From assembly GCA_963826505.1 (NCBI GenBank), contig CAWGXG010000007.1, positions 1,054,001 through 1,118,000 of the forward strand: a stretch of 64,000 bases of DNA, in the 5' to 3' direction. A model generated the notes under the pieces. It was not told the DNA's origin, made no database searches, and saw only the letters and a program-made list of their open reading frames with translations. The DNA comes from CAWGXG01 sp963826505 (GTDB lineage: Bacteria > Chloroflexota > Anaerolineae > Aggregatilineales > Aggregatilineaceae). Shown piece after piece: positions 43,316 through 51,889 of the stretch. The position numbers were made by a program, and so were the translations under genes. Within the stretch, counting starts at the first letter, position 1. Every line of letters begins with the position of its first letter.

Positions 43316-44128
43316 ATGGCAACTCAACCTGCGACCGTACATCACGCGCGTAAATCGCCGTTTTTGCTAGAACTCAGCCTGCTGACGTGGCGTAACCTGC
43401 TGACGATCTTCCGCACGCCGGAAGCCTTGCTGCCCCCGCTCGGGATCAGCATCTTCTTTTTGATTATCTACAATTCGACGTTGGGCAAGGCGGCGGGGTC
43501 GCTGCCCGAATTGAGCGGCAGCAGTTACATCGGTTTCATTCTGCCGCTGTCGATCGTGAGCGCATCGCTGGCCGGAGCCGGCATTGCCGCGCAAAATCTC
43601 GTGCGCGACATCGAAAACGGCTATTTCGATAAGCTGCTGCTGACACCAGTCAGCCGCGCTGCGCTGCTGCTCGGACCGATGATCGCGGGCGCTGCGATCC
43701 TGGGTGTGCAGGCGGCGATCGTCGTGATCGTGGGCTACCTGTTGGGGCTGGCCCCAGCGACCGGCATACCGGGGGTACTGGTCGTCATCGGCCTGTCGGT
43801 ACTGCTCGGCACGGGCTTCGCCGGGTTTACGGTGTCCGCCGCGCTGGGCAGTGGCAGCGCCGCCGCAACTCAGGGCGCGAGCTTTGTCTTCTTCCCGCTG
43901 ACCTTCCTGACGGCGAGCTTCGTCCCGCTGGACCTGCTGTCCGGCTGGCTGAAAACCGCTGCACGCCTCAACCCGATCACCTACGTGCTTGAAGCGATGC
44001 GCGCGCTGTTGATTTCCGGCTGGGACGGTACGAAAATCGCCGAGGGCATTTTCGCCTGTCTGACGCTGGCGTTTCTGATGTACCTGTTGGCGATTTTTGC
44101 GCTGCGCGTGCGTACCCGCCGCGCGTGA
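43316..44128 (+). CDS. ABC-2 permease (DrrB-like)
   Basis: A 270-residue membrane protein with six hydrophobic helices. SLLTWRNLLTIFRTPEALLPP begins it, and IENGYFDKLLLTPVSRAALLLG is the conserved cytoplasmic loop. The start at 43316 (MATQPAT) follows AGAGAG; an in-frame ATG 10 codons earlier is less likely because it adds a Lys/Arg/Glu tract with no Shine-Dalgarno. Partner of the DrrA-like ATPase; substrate unknown. The 123 bp after it hold no gene. Confidence 0.9.
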   Translation: MATQPATVHHARKSPFLLELSLLTWRNLLTIFRTPEALLPPLGISIFFLIIYNSTLGKAAGSLPELSGSSYIGFILPLSIVSASLAGAGIAAQNLVRDIENGYFDKLLLTPVSRAALLLGPMIAGAAILGVQAAIVVIVGYLLGLAPATGIPGVLVVIGLSVLLGTGFAGFTVSAALGSGSAAATQGASFVFFPLTFLTASFVPLDLLSGWLKTAARLNPITYVLEAMRALLISGWDGTKIAEGIFACLTLAFLMYLLAIFALRVRTRRA

Positions 44129-44251
44129 GCAAACCAGCTTCACCCGTCATCCCCCCGGCCACATAGAGTCGCCGTGCGATTCTTCCCCGCTCTGACTTGG
44201 TTGGAGAGGGGTCGGGGGTGAGGCCAGCGAACCCTGGAAAGCTCACCGCGC

Positions 44252-45520
44252 TCAGACCGCTTCGACCCATTCCCCCGAACGCATCACCGGCTCGACCGCA
44301 CCCGATGCGCTGATGCCGTCGACATCCATCGCGCCCGAGCCCACCATGAAATCGACATGAGCCAGGCTGTGATTGCCACCCGCCGCCATAAACGCTTCGG
44401 TGGACATGGCCTCGCCGTCTTCCAGACAGAACTTATACCCGTTGCCCAGCGCGATATGGTTTGACGCGTTCTCGTCGAACAGAATGTTGTAGAACAGCAG
44501 GCCCGACTGTGAAATAGGCGAGCCGTGCGGCACCAACGCGATCTCACCGATCCCACGCGAACCATCGTCGGTGTCTAGCAGACCCAGCAGCGCATCCTGG
44601 CCGGATTCCGCGTGGGCCTCGACGACGCGCCCCGCTTCAAAGGTCAGGCTGAAATTTTCGATGATGGAACCGCCCAGGTTCAGCGGCCTGGTGGCCGCGA
44701 CAACGCCGTCCACGCGGTCTTTGTGTGGCAGCGTGAAGACTTCTTCGGTTGGCATATTGGCTGTGAAGGGAACGCCGTTTTGGGCCGTCATGCCGCCGCT
44801 GCGCCAGATGTGTCCATCCGGCAGCCCGATCGTCAGGTCGGTGCCCGGCCCGGTCAGGTGCAGCGCCGCGTAGCGTTTGCGGTTCATGTGATCGCTGTGG
44901 GCGGTGAGCTGGCGAAGATGCTCCTGCCAACCCGCGACCGGATCGTCCTGATCGACGCGGCACATCTTGAAGATCGCGTCCCACATGGCGGGCTGCTGCT
45001 GTTCGGTGGGCAGATCGGGGAACACTTTGGCCGCCCAACGCGCCGTCGGCGTGGCGATCACTAGCCAGTTGGTCGCGTTCTGCGAGATTAGCTCGGTCAG
45101 CTCGCCGCGATTGCGGTAGGAGGCCTGGCGCATGGCGGATACCAGCGCCGGATCTTGCCCGGCATAGAGATCGGGGTCCTGAGCGTGGATCACCAGCAGC
45201 GCGTCACCATTTCTAGCGTACGAGGTCGCGGCATCGACCGGCCACTGGGACACCTCTTCGAAAGAATCGCGGGGCGCATACGCAAAGCGCGTGCGCATCA
45301 ACTGCTCGTCGTCCCACGCCACATCGACAAACCGCGCGCTCGCTTGGTACGCTTTGGCCACGATGTGCCGGACCAGCGGCGCGGACTCGAACGGCGCGCC
45401 CTTGATCAACGACGAGCTTGGCCCGATCAACAGGCGCTGGCCGGGCTGCAAATTCAGCCCGATATGGACTGCGATCTCGGCGTATTTTTCCAGATTGCGT
45501 TCAAAATCAGAAGTTACCAT
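44252..45520 (-). CDS. M29-family aminopeptidase
   Basis: A 422-residue metallopeptidase of the AmpS/PepS (thermophilic aminopeptidase) family. The family residues are in MPTEEVFTLPHKDRVDGVV, LVPHGSPISQSGLLFYNILF (with the Glu and His pair) and NHSLAHVDFMVGSGAMDVDG, where two metal ions bind. N-terminal YAEIAVHIGLNLQPGQRLLI is typical. Cytosolic, releasing N-terminal residues. Convergent with the DrrB-like gene. Confidence 0.93.
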   Translation of the reverse strand: MVTSDFERNLEKYAEIAVHIGLNLQPGQRLLIGPSSSLIKGAPFESAPLVRHIVAKAYQASARFVDVAWDDEQLMRTRFAYAPRDSFEEVSQWPVDAATSYARNGDALLVIHAQDPDLYAGQDPALVSAMRQASYRNRGELTELISQNATNWLVIATPTARWAAKVFPDLPTEQQQPAMWDAIFKMCRVDQDDPVAGWQEHLRQLTAHSDHMNRKRYAALHLTGPGTDLTIGLPDGHIWRSGGMTAQNGVPFTANMPTEEVFTLPHKDRVDGVVAATRPLNLGGSIIENFSLTFEAGRVVEAHAESGQDALLGLLDTDDGSRGIGEIALVPHGSPISQSGLLFYNILFDENASNHIALGNGYKFCLEDGEAMSTEAFMAAGGNHSLAHVDFMVGSGAMDVDGISASGAVEPVMRSGEWVEAV

Positions 45521-45830
45521 CAGTTCCTCATTTCAAAAGCGATCACTCAAAGCTGAACCCATGCGTAAGGACGCGTTGCTGCTGACCAGTGTGATTATGA
45601 ACAGGCTTGACCGGTAAGGCAACTCGAACCAGCAGAAAACGCGATCAAAGCCGTTTTACGCCTCCGCTTGGCGGGCGTTCGCCTGATGCACGCGAGAAAC
45701 AGCGCGAACTCGTCTAAAATGGGTACAACGGTTAGAGTATAGCGCTTGAGCGACATAGCGGTTACAGCGATCGGGCCAACGCCGCGGAACAGATCGACCT
45801 TATATTATCAGAATGAGCAGGGAAAAGGTT
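45521..45830. other. Intergenic region without a gene
   Basis: 310 bp between the M29 aminopeptidase start and the epimerase start. It contains short GC-rich pairings (for example CGCCTCCGCTTGGCGGGCG at 45659-45677) and AT-rich -10-like sequences near 45738 and 45801, but no unambiguous promoter or terminator. Confidence 0.5.
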
Positions 45831-46802
45831 ATGACACACGCATTGATCACCGGCGGAGCCGGGTTTATCGGCAGTCATTTGGCGGAACGGCTTTTGGGGC
45901 AGGGGTACCAGATCACCATTGTGGATAACCTCTCCACGGGACGGTTTGAAAATATCGCCCATCTCGAGGGCCAGCCCGGTTTTCGCTACGCGATCGAAGA
46001 CATCCGGCACGCGGCGGTGATGGATCGCCTCGTCAGCGAATGTGACGTGATTTATCATCTCGCGGCGGCGGTCGGCGTGTTTTCCATTGTCCACAGCCCG
46101 ATCGATACTATCGAGATCAACGTCGGCGGCACGGAGATCGTCTTGCAGACGGCCCGGCGCTACCGCCGCCGTGTGCTGATCGCCTCGACGTCGGAGGTAT
46201 ACGGCAAAGGCATCAAGGTGCCGTTCAGCGAAGACGACGACCGGATTCTGGGACCGACCACTAAGAGCCGGTGGAGTTATGCGGCGTCCAAAGAGCTGGA
46301 CGAGTTCCTGGCGCTGGCCTATCACAAAGCGGCTGGGCTGTCGGTGACGATCTTCCGGCTGTTTAATACGGTTGGGCCGCGCCAGGTAGGCAGCTATGGC
46401 ATGGTGGTGCCGCGCTTCGTGAACTGGGCGCTGGCGGGCCAGCCCATCCAGATTTACGGCGACGGCCAGCAGAGCCGCTGCTTTGCCAACGTGCATGACG
46501 TGGTCGACGCGATCGTGTGCCTGGGCGAGTCGGACGTCACGACCGGCGAAGTGTTCAATATCGGCTCCAGCGAAGAAGTGACCATTACCGAACTGGCCGA
46601 GCACGTCAAAGCCCGGACGGGCAGCGGTTCGCCGCTGCAGTACGTTCCCTACGAGCAGGCATACGAGGCCGGGTTTGAGGATATGCGCCAGCGCGTGCCC
46701 GATGTGTCGAAGATTAAACGGACCGTGGGCTGGGAGCCACACACGTCGCTGGACGAGACGATCGACCAGATTGTCGCCTATTTTCGCGCGCGGCAGGCAT
46801 AA
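45831..46802 (+). CDS. NAD-dependent nucleotide-sugar epimerase/dehydratase
   Basis: A 323-residue extended SDR enzyme. MTHALITGGAGFIGSHLAER carries GxxGxxG. IASTSEVYGKG supplies the Ser/Thr, WSYAASKELDE the catalytic YxxxK, and RLFNTVGPRQVGSYGMVVP the substrate loop. It resembles UDP-glucuronate decarboxylase and dTDP-glucose 4,6-dehydratase; the sugar cannot be fixed from sequence. The start at 45831 follows AGGGA; an alternative at 45813 adds six residues. It ends in a terminator shared with the convergent epimerase gene. Confidence 0.82.
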   Translation: MTHALITGGAGFIGSHLAERLLGQGYQITIVDNLSTGRFENIAHLEGQPGFRYAIEDIRHAAVMDRLVSECDVIYHLAAAVGVFSIVHSPIDTIEINVGGTEIVLQTARRYRRRVLIASTSEVYGKGIKVPFSEDDDRILGPTTKSRWSYAASKELDEFLALAYHKAAGLSVTIFRLFNTVGPRQVGSYGMVVPRFVNWALAGQPIQIYGDGQQSRCFANVHDVVDAIVCLGESDVTTGEVFNIGSSEEVTITELAEHVKARTGSGSPLQYVPYEQAYEAGFEDMRQRVPDVSKIKRTVGWEPHTSLDETIDQIVAYFRARQA

Positions 46803-46827
46803 CACCCCCGTACTGAGTCAGAATCAT

Positions 46828-46860
46828 ACAGGCCAGCCGGAGATGTTCGGGCTGGCCTGT
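46828..46860. terminator. Bidirectional intrinsic terminator
   Basis: ACAGGCCAGCC (46828-46838) pairs with GGCTGGCCTGT (46850-46860), a perfect 11-bp stem. It is symmetric between the two convergent genes. The flanking sequence is only moderately T-rich. Confidence 0.65.
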
Positions 46861-46893
46861 CATGTTGATAGTTGAGTCTTGCGTTAAGGCGTG

Positions 46894-47751
46894 CTAGTTC
46901 AGCCCGGCTTTGGCTGCGCCATCGCGCAGGAACTTCAGTCCTTCGGAGGCGAGCACGCCGGGCGGCTGGTTCGGCGGACGCCAGAGACACGTCGCCGCAG
47001 CCAGATCGGGGTTGATCGCCGCGAAGGATTCCAGCACCAGCGGCCCCTTGTAACCCGAATCCTTCAGGCCGCTGAACACCTGATCCCAATTGACCGTGCC
47101 CGAGCCGACTAGCCCGCGATGGCTTTCGCTCATGTGCATGTAGCCGAGCGTCTCTTTGGCAGCCATGATGGGCGCGTAGAAGCCCTCTTCTTCGATGTTC
47201 ATGTGGTACGTGTCGCCGTGCACTTCAAAATTCTTCACGCCGTTGGCCATAATCGCCTGGGCGGCCGTTTGCCCGTCTACCAACGTGTTATACAGATACG
47301 TCTCGTAGCGGTTGCAGCATTCAAGGGCGAGCGTGATCCCGCGCTTTTCGCCTTCCAGCGCGACCTCGGTCAGCGTATCGACGATGATCTGTCGTTCTTC
47401 GGCAGTGGGCGGTTTGCCCGTCAGCGTGCCGAGTGAATACCCCACGCAGCCGCACAAATAAGTGCCGCCCAAAGCTTCGAGCTTGTCCAGCGCGCCGATC
47501 AAAAAGCGCTTGGCTTTTTCCGGCTCGTTGGGCATATGGGCATCTTTGGGCAGGACGAGCGAGGCGGTGGCCCCAATACCCGCATCGGCCAGCGCCTTCT
47601 TGTGAGATGCGACATCAAATTGTGCTGGCTTGAGCAGCGGGATCTCGATGAAGTCGAACCCGACTTTGCCCGCCTCGGCGATAGCGTGATTGCCGCTCTC
47701 GGTTGTCCAGTCGCCAATCCATAAAAACGCATGTGCTCCGAACTGTGGCAT
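46894..47751 (-). CDS. Sugar phosphate isomerase/epimerase (D-tagatose 3-epimerase-like TIM barrel)
   Basis: A 285-residue xylose-isomerase-like barrel. The metal ligands of the tagatose/psicose 3-epimerase family are visible: Glu in TLALECCNRYETYL, Asp in VHGDTYHMNIEE, His in GYMHMSESH and Glu in PLVLESFAAI. It would epimerise a ketose at C3. The substrate may be a ketose derived from rhamnose or a related sugar, given the neighbours. A hexose role is also possible. It follows larA by 69 bp and shares its promoter. Confidence 0.78.
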   Translation of the reverse strand: MPQFGAHAFLWIGDWTTESGNHAIAEAGKVGFDFIEIPLLKPAQFDVASHKKALADAGIGATASLVLPKDAHMPNEPEKAKRFLIGALDKLEALGGTYLCGCVGYSLGTLTGKPPTAEERQIIVDTLTEVALEGEKRGITLALECCNRYETYLYNTLVDGQTAAQAIMANGVKNFEVHGDTYHMNIEEEGFYAPIMAAKETLGYMHMSESHRGLVGSGTVNWDQVFSGLKDSGYKGPLVLESFAAINPDLAAATCLWRPPNQPPGVLASEGLKFLRDGAAKAGLN

Positions 47752-47820
47752 ACCTTCCTCCGTGATTAAAACTTCTCCAAACGTAATTTATGAGCAGAAG
47801 AATCCCTGGTGTTGCTGCCG

Positions 47821-49113
47821 CTACGCGCCGGTCAGGGCGGCGTTGGGGACCACATACGGCACAGTCTGCGGACCCTCCGGCAGCACGCAGATGCGCGCCC
47901 CCGGCCCCAGGTCCGCGCGCAGCGTGGCGAGCGTGGCCGGGATGTTCCGGCACGGCGTGAGCAGCGCCCGCTGGATCTGCTCGTCAGTGAACGAGTCTGA
48001 ATACAAGTATACGTTCGCTTTAAGCTGCACGCGCGCTTGAATCTGGGCCGACCATTGGTCCTGTTGGGGCTCTGGCAGCGCCATAATGCGATCGTACAAC
48101 TCGCGCGGTGTGCGCGCTTCATGTAGCATTTTACCGAATAATCCGTGATCGGGGATGCCGTCCGAACATTCGGCGGCGATGATGATCGCGCCGCCCTGGC
48201 GCACGATCTGTTCAGCGGCGCTCAACCCCTTGCCACACTGATACAGATTCATGTCCAGCGGGTAACCGGAATTGGTCGTGATCACCACGTCGAACAAGTC
48301 ATCGACCGGTACCATCGCCGTATCCCGCACAAATGCCATCCCTGCATCGTGGGCGGTCACCAGATCGCCCGCAAAGACGCCCGTGATCTGTTTGGCGCGA
48401 TTGAGGGTCACATTGAGCAAAAAGGTCGGAGCTGTGCGCAGCGCAACTTCGCGTGCTTCCTCCCAGATGGGGTTACACTGCGTCACGCCCCAGGTGGACT
48501 GCGGATTCCCGATCATGCGCGCGTCGTGATTGCCGAGGATGGTCGTCAGTCCGGCCATGCCCGGCATGACCGCCTTGCCTCCGCCCGAAAAGCCCGCGAA
48601 GTAATGCGGCTCGATGAACCCGGTCAGAATCTTGATGTCGGCGTCCATGTAGGCGCGATTGATCCAGATGTCGTGCCCCCTGGAGCTGCGACCCAACTGC
48701 ACCTGGGTGGCGGGATCGAAGCAGTTGTTTTGCTCGATCCGGTAGCGGTTCACGAGGTCTTCGCCCAACATGCTGACCAGTTCTTCGCGGGTGTTGGGGC
48801 GGTGTGTGCCGAGCGAATTGCACAGTACGATGTTTTCGGCAGGCACATGTGCCAGTTCTTCTAGAATGACCGGCAGAATCAGTTGGTTGGGTGTGGCGCG
48901 CGTGATGTCGCTGAACACGATCGCGACCGTGTCTTCTGGCTGCACCATGCCGCGCAGAGGAGGCGTTCCCAGCGGCGATCGCAGCGCGTCCCGCAGCGCG
49001 CCTACTGGATCGGGCAGTGCTGCCACGTGTTGTGGGGTAACGACGGTGATATTTGCGTCATCGGGCAGGGTTACCGGCAGCCCCTGTCGCCCATAGTCAA
49101 GTACGAGATCCAT
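47821..49113 (-). CDS. larA: LarA-family nickel-dependent lactate racemase
   Basis: A 430-residue protein of the LarA family. SDITRATP, LGTHRPNTREEL, EPHYFAGFSGGGKAVMPGM and TTNSGYPLDMNLYQCGKGLS are signature stretches; the Lys and His of the nickel-pincer cofactor site lie in these. LarA interconverts D- and L-lactate or related 2-hydroxyacids. Maturation genes larB, larC and larE are not in the window. The start at 49113 follows AAAGGAG and is preferred over the frame start at 49239. It is divergent from the orphan HTH gene, so it may be controlled with the rhamnose genes. Confidence 0.85.
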   Translation of the reverse strand: MDLVLDYGRQGLPVTLPDDANITVVTPQHVAALPDPVGALRDALRSPLGTPPLRGMVQPEDTVAIVFSDITRATPNQLILPVILEELAHVPAENIVLCNSLGTHRPNTREELVSMLGEDLVNRYRIEQNNCFDPATQVQLGRSSRGHDIWINRAYMDADIKILTGFIEPHYFAGFSGGGKAVMPGMAGLTTILGNHDARMIGNPQSTWGVTQCNPIWEEAREVALRTAPTFLLNVTLNRAKQITGVFAGDLVTAHDAGMAFVRDTAMVPVDDLFDVVITTNSGYPLDMNLYQCGKGLSAAEQIVRQGGAIIIAAECSDGIPDHGLFGKMLHEARTPRELYDRIMALPEPQQDQWSAQIQARVQLKANVYLYSDSFTDEQIQRALLTPCRNIPATLATLRADLGPGARICVLPEGPQTVPYVVPNAALTGA

Positions 49114-49222
49114 GTCTGCATGCTCCTTTGGCGCGATGCGAAATTTCCACGCGGCGTCACCCTGATGTTTATTGAAATTGGTATAAAATCTCGCAAATAG
49201 CCTAAAAATGACGGTAGAGTAA

Positions 49223-49256
49223 TTTCGAATTAACTTCAATCTATAGCAATTCGAAA
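49223..49256. promoter_or_regulatory. 9-bp inverted repeat in the larA/DeoR-fragment intergenic region
   Basis: TTTCGAATT (49223-49231) and AATTCGAAA (49248-49256) form a perfect 9-bp inverted repeat with a 16-bp spacer. The AT-rich palindromic half-sites resemble DeoR-family operators. It lies 4 bp before the orphan HTH start and 110 bp before larA. Confidence 0.6.
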
Positions 49257-49259
49257 GCT

Positions 49260-49445
49260 ATGTCAACTTTAGAGGACAGGCATAAAACTATTGTAAAATT
49301 GCTCCGCCAAAAAGGCGGGCAACTCTCTGTAAGCGCCCTCAGCCGTCACCTCGGAGTCAGCGCGGTGGCCATCCGGCAGGACCTGCGCGTGCTGGCCCAG
49401 AAAAACCTGATCAAAATGGTGTATGATGGGATTCTTGGAAATTGA
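49260..49445 (+). CDS. Orphan DeoR-type helix-turn-helix protein (HTH domain only)
   Basis: A 61-residue protein made only of a DeoR N-terminal HTH: HKTIVKLLRQKGGQLSVSAL and HLGVSAVAIRQDLRVLAQKN, matching the first 60 residues of the full-length DeoR at 56969 (both keep AIRQDL or TIRQDL). It stops right after the HTH, where the sugar-binding domain would begin. It may be a stand-alone regulator or a truncated gene. A 6-bp AAAACC/GGTTTT hairpin follows the stop. The inverted repeat at 49223 lies at its start. Confidence 0.65.
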   Translation: MSTLEDRHKTIVKLLRQKGGQLSVSALSRHLGVSAVAIRQDLRVLAQKNLIKMVYDGILGN

Positions 49446-49534
49446 AAAACCGGGCGGTTTTGCAACGTCGCAAGTTGACGCGGCTTTCGTTATGACCTAT
49501 ACTGTTTTCAAAAATAAATAAGTCGAAACTAGTT

Positions 49535-49583
49535 AGCTTTCACAGTGTAATTCTGACTAAAATTCAGATCGGCTGTGAAAGCT
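49535..49583. promoter_or_regulatory. 11-bp inverted repeat in the rhaEW leader region
   Basis: AGCTTTCACAG (49535-49545) and CTGTGAAAGCT (49573-49583) are exact complements. A nested repeat, TCTGA-N7-TCAGA, lies between them, and the right arm is followed by TTTAAC. It may be an operator or an RNA hairpin (terminator or attenuator) 68 bp before the rhaEW start. Confidence 0.6.
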
Positions 49584-49651
49584 TTTAACTGCGCACCAGC
49601 TTACAACCCATCATCTTCTCACTACACCCACCCTTGTTGGAGCTGATCATC

Positions 49652-51715
49652 ATGCCGCAAAATCTGTGGAATCCAACCGAAGCACTTGCCCTCCCCGATC
49701 TGGATGGCCTGGTCTACCGCAGTAATCTCCTGGGCCGTGATCGTACGGTCGTCAATATCTACGGTGGAAATACCAGCGCCAAGCTGCGCCTGGTGGATCA
49801 TGTCGGGCGCGAGGCCACCGTGTTGGCGGTCAAGGCGTCGGGTTCCGATGTGTTGACCATTACCGCGCCGCAGTTTGCCCTGCTGCGTTTGGACGAGATC
49901 GAACCGCTGTTTGCGCGCGACACGATGACCGATGAGGAGATGGTGGACTACCTGGGACGGACTGTGTTCGAGCCAGGGCGTCCCCGCCAGAGCATCGAAA
50001 CGCTGCTGCACGCCTTCACCCCTTATCCGCACGTCGATCACACCCACCCCGATGCGATCATCAGCATCGCGTCGACGCCGGACCCGGTGTCTACCGCGCA
50101 CGCGGTCTTTGGGGAGCGGATGGCCTTTGTGCCGTATATCCGTCCCGGCTTCACGCTGAGCAAATGGATCGGCCAGAAGATCCGCGAAAATGACCGGCTG
50201 GAATGTGTGGTCATGGGCAAGCACGGACTGGTCACCTGGGGGCCGGACAGCCAGACCTGCTACGACTCCACGATCCGCATCATTCAAGAGGCGGGAGATT
50301 TCATCCAGTCCCGGCGCGGAGACCGACGCGTGTTCGGCGCTCTGACTGTGCCGCCACTGGACGCCGAACAACGCCGTGCGATCATGGCCGAGGTCTTGCC
50401 CGTGATACGCGGGGCGGTGTCCACGGAACGCCGCGCCATTCTGCAAGTTGACGAAACGCCCGACGTGTTGGACATGGTGGGCAGTGCCGAGGCCGAAGCA
50501 GCCAGCCAGTTGGGCGTTGCCTGCCCGGATCATCTGGTGCATGTGAAGCGCTTGCCGCTGTTCGTAGCATGGACTCCAGCAGAAGGCCCGGACGCGCTAA
50601 AACAAAAGGTGCAGGACGGCATCGCCCGTTATGAACGCGAATACACGGCCTACTTCGAGCGCAATAAGAATCCCGGCGACACGCTGCGCGACCCGGCTCC
50701 CCGCGTTATTTTGATCCCGGGCCTGGGGATGGTGACCACCGGCAAGGACGTACAGAACGCCAACGTCAGCCGCCAGTTATATTACCGCGCGGTGGAAGTG
50801 TTGAAAGCCGGGCAGGTGTTGGGCGGCTTCGAGAGTCTGACCGAGAACGAAGCCTACAACGTCGAATATTGGCCGCTGGAATTGTACAAGCTCAAACTCG
50901 CGCCCCCGCCGCGCGAGCTGGACGGCCAGGTCGCACTGGTGACCGGGGGAGCCAGCGGCATTGGCCGCGCAACAGCGACCCGCCTGGCGCTTAACGGTGC
51001 GCACGTCGTGATCGCCGATATCAACCCCGAAAATGGGGTTGCCACCGCTGACGCCATCCAGGAATTGGCGGGTGCGGGCCGGGCAGTGTTTGTCCGCGCC
51101 GATGTGACGCGCGAGGACGAAGTCGAAGCGGCGCTGCGCCAGACGGTGCTGGCCTTTGGTGGGCTGGACATCCTGGTGAATAACGCGGGGATCGCCAGCA
51201 GCGCGCCGATCGACGAGACGACGCTGGACCTGTGGCAGCGCTCCATGAGCATTCTGTCGACGGGCTATTTTTTGATGGCGCGCGAAGCGTTCAAGGTGAT
51301 GAAACGCCAGGCGGCAGGCGGCGCGATGGTGTTTGTGTGCAGCAAGAACAGCGTGGTCGCCAGCAAAGGCGCGGTCGCGTACAACGTCGCGAAGGCGTCC
51401 GAGCTACATATGGCGCGCTGTCTGGCCGAGGAAGGCGGCCCGCTCGGTATTCGGGTAAACTCAGTGCTCCCCGATGCGGTCATCAAGGGCAGCAGCATCT
51501 GGGACAGCGACTGGAAGGCGGCGCGCGCGGCGCAACACGGCGTCACGGTGGACGACCTCAGCGATTTCTATCGCCAGCGCAATACTCTCAAGGTCGAGAT
51601 TCTGCCCGACGATCTGGCTGAGGCGGTCGCGTTTTTGGTGGGTCCGCGCAGTGCCAAGACGACGGGCGCGGTCCTGACGGTGGATGGCGGCGTGCCCGGG
51701 GCCTATATGCGCTGA
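49652..51715 (+). CDS. rhaEW: Bifunctional L-rhamnulose-1-phosphate aldolase/L-lactaldehyde dehydrogenase
   Basis: A 687-residue fusion. The N-terminal class II aldolase domain (about 1-410) carries NIYGGNTSAKLRL, the zinc-binding HVDHTHPDAII and VMGKHGLVTWG. The C-terminal SDR domain (about 425-687) carries VTGGASGIGRATA, NNAGIASS, the catalytic Ser in FVCSKNSVVAS, and YNVAKASELHMA. The pairing matches RhaEW of Chloroflexus and Bacillus: cleavage to L-lactaldehyde and dihydroxyacetone phosphate, then oxidation of the aldehyde. The start at 49652 follows GGAG; a TTG at 49634 is possible. Followed by the transporter after 174 bp. Confidence 0.93.
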   Translation: MPQNLWNPTEALALPDLDGLVYRSNLLGRDRTVVNIYGGNTSAKLRLVDHVGREATVLAVKASGSDVLTITAPQFALLRLDEIEPLFARDTMTDEEMVDYLGRTVFEPGRPRQSIETLLHAFTPYPHVDHTHPDAIISIASTPDPVSTAHAVFGERMAFVPYIRPGFTLSKWIGQKIRENDRLECVVMGKHGLVTWGPDSQTCYDSTIRIIQEAGDFIQSRRGDRRVFGALTVPPLDAEQRRAIMAEVLPVIRGAVSTERRAILQVDETPDVLDMVGSAEAEAASQLGVACPDHLVHVKRLPLFVAWTPAEGPDALKQKVQDGIARYEREYTAYFERNKNPGDTLRDPAPRVILIPGLGMVTTGKDVQNANVSRQLYYRAVEVLKAGQVLGGFESLTENEAYNVEYWPLELYKLKLAPPPRELDGQVALVTGGASGIGRATATRLALNGAHVVIADINPENGVATADAIQELAGAGRAVFVRADVTREDEVEAALRQTVLAFGGLDILVNNAGIASSAPIDETTLDLWQRSMSILSTGYFLMAREAFKVMKRQAAGGAMVFVCSKNSVVASKGAVAYNVAKASELHMARCLAEEGGPLGIRVNSVLPDAVIKGSSIWDSDWKAARAAQHGVTVDDLSDFYRQRNTLKVEILPDDLAEAVAFLVGPRSAKTTGAVLTVDGGVPGAYMR

Positions 51716-51889
51716 TTGGCCTACTACGAGAATTTTTTCCCAGAGCCGTTTAGGCGCATAATATTGGGGAACAGCGTGACCCAGTCAGGAACCCGTTCGG
51801 TGTAGTGCGATGCGCGAACAGAGGGTTATGAACGCCGGTGCATGCCCGTAGTGCGTTAGATTTGGCAGTGTTCACATAGAGTAACGATC

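Noticed and set aside
44140..44251. Hidden gene between the DrrB-like and M29 genes
   Set aside because: Short GC-rich stretch with a GAGAGGGG...GGGTGAGG-type sequence seen in many intergenic regions; no start or stop structure for a gene.
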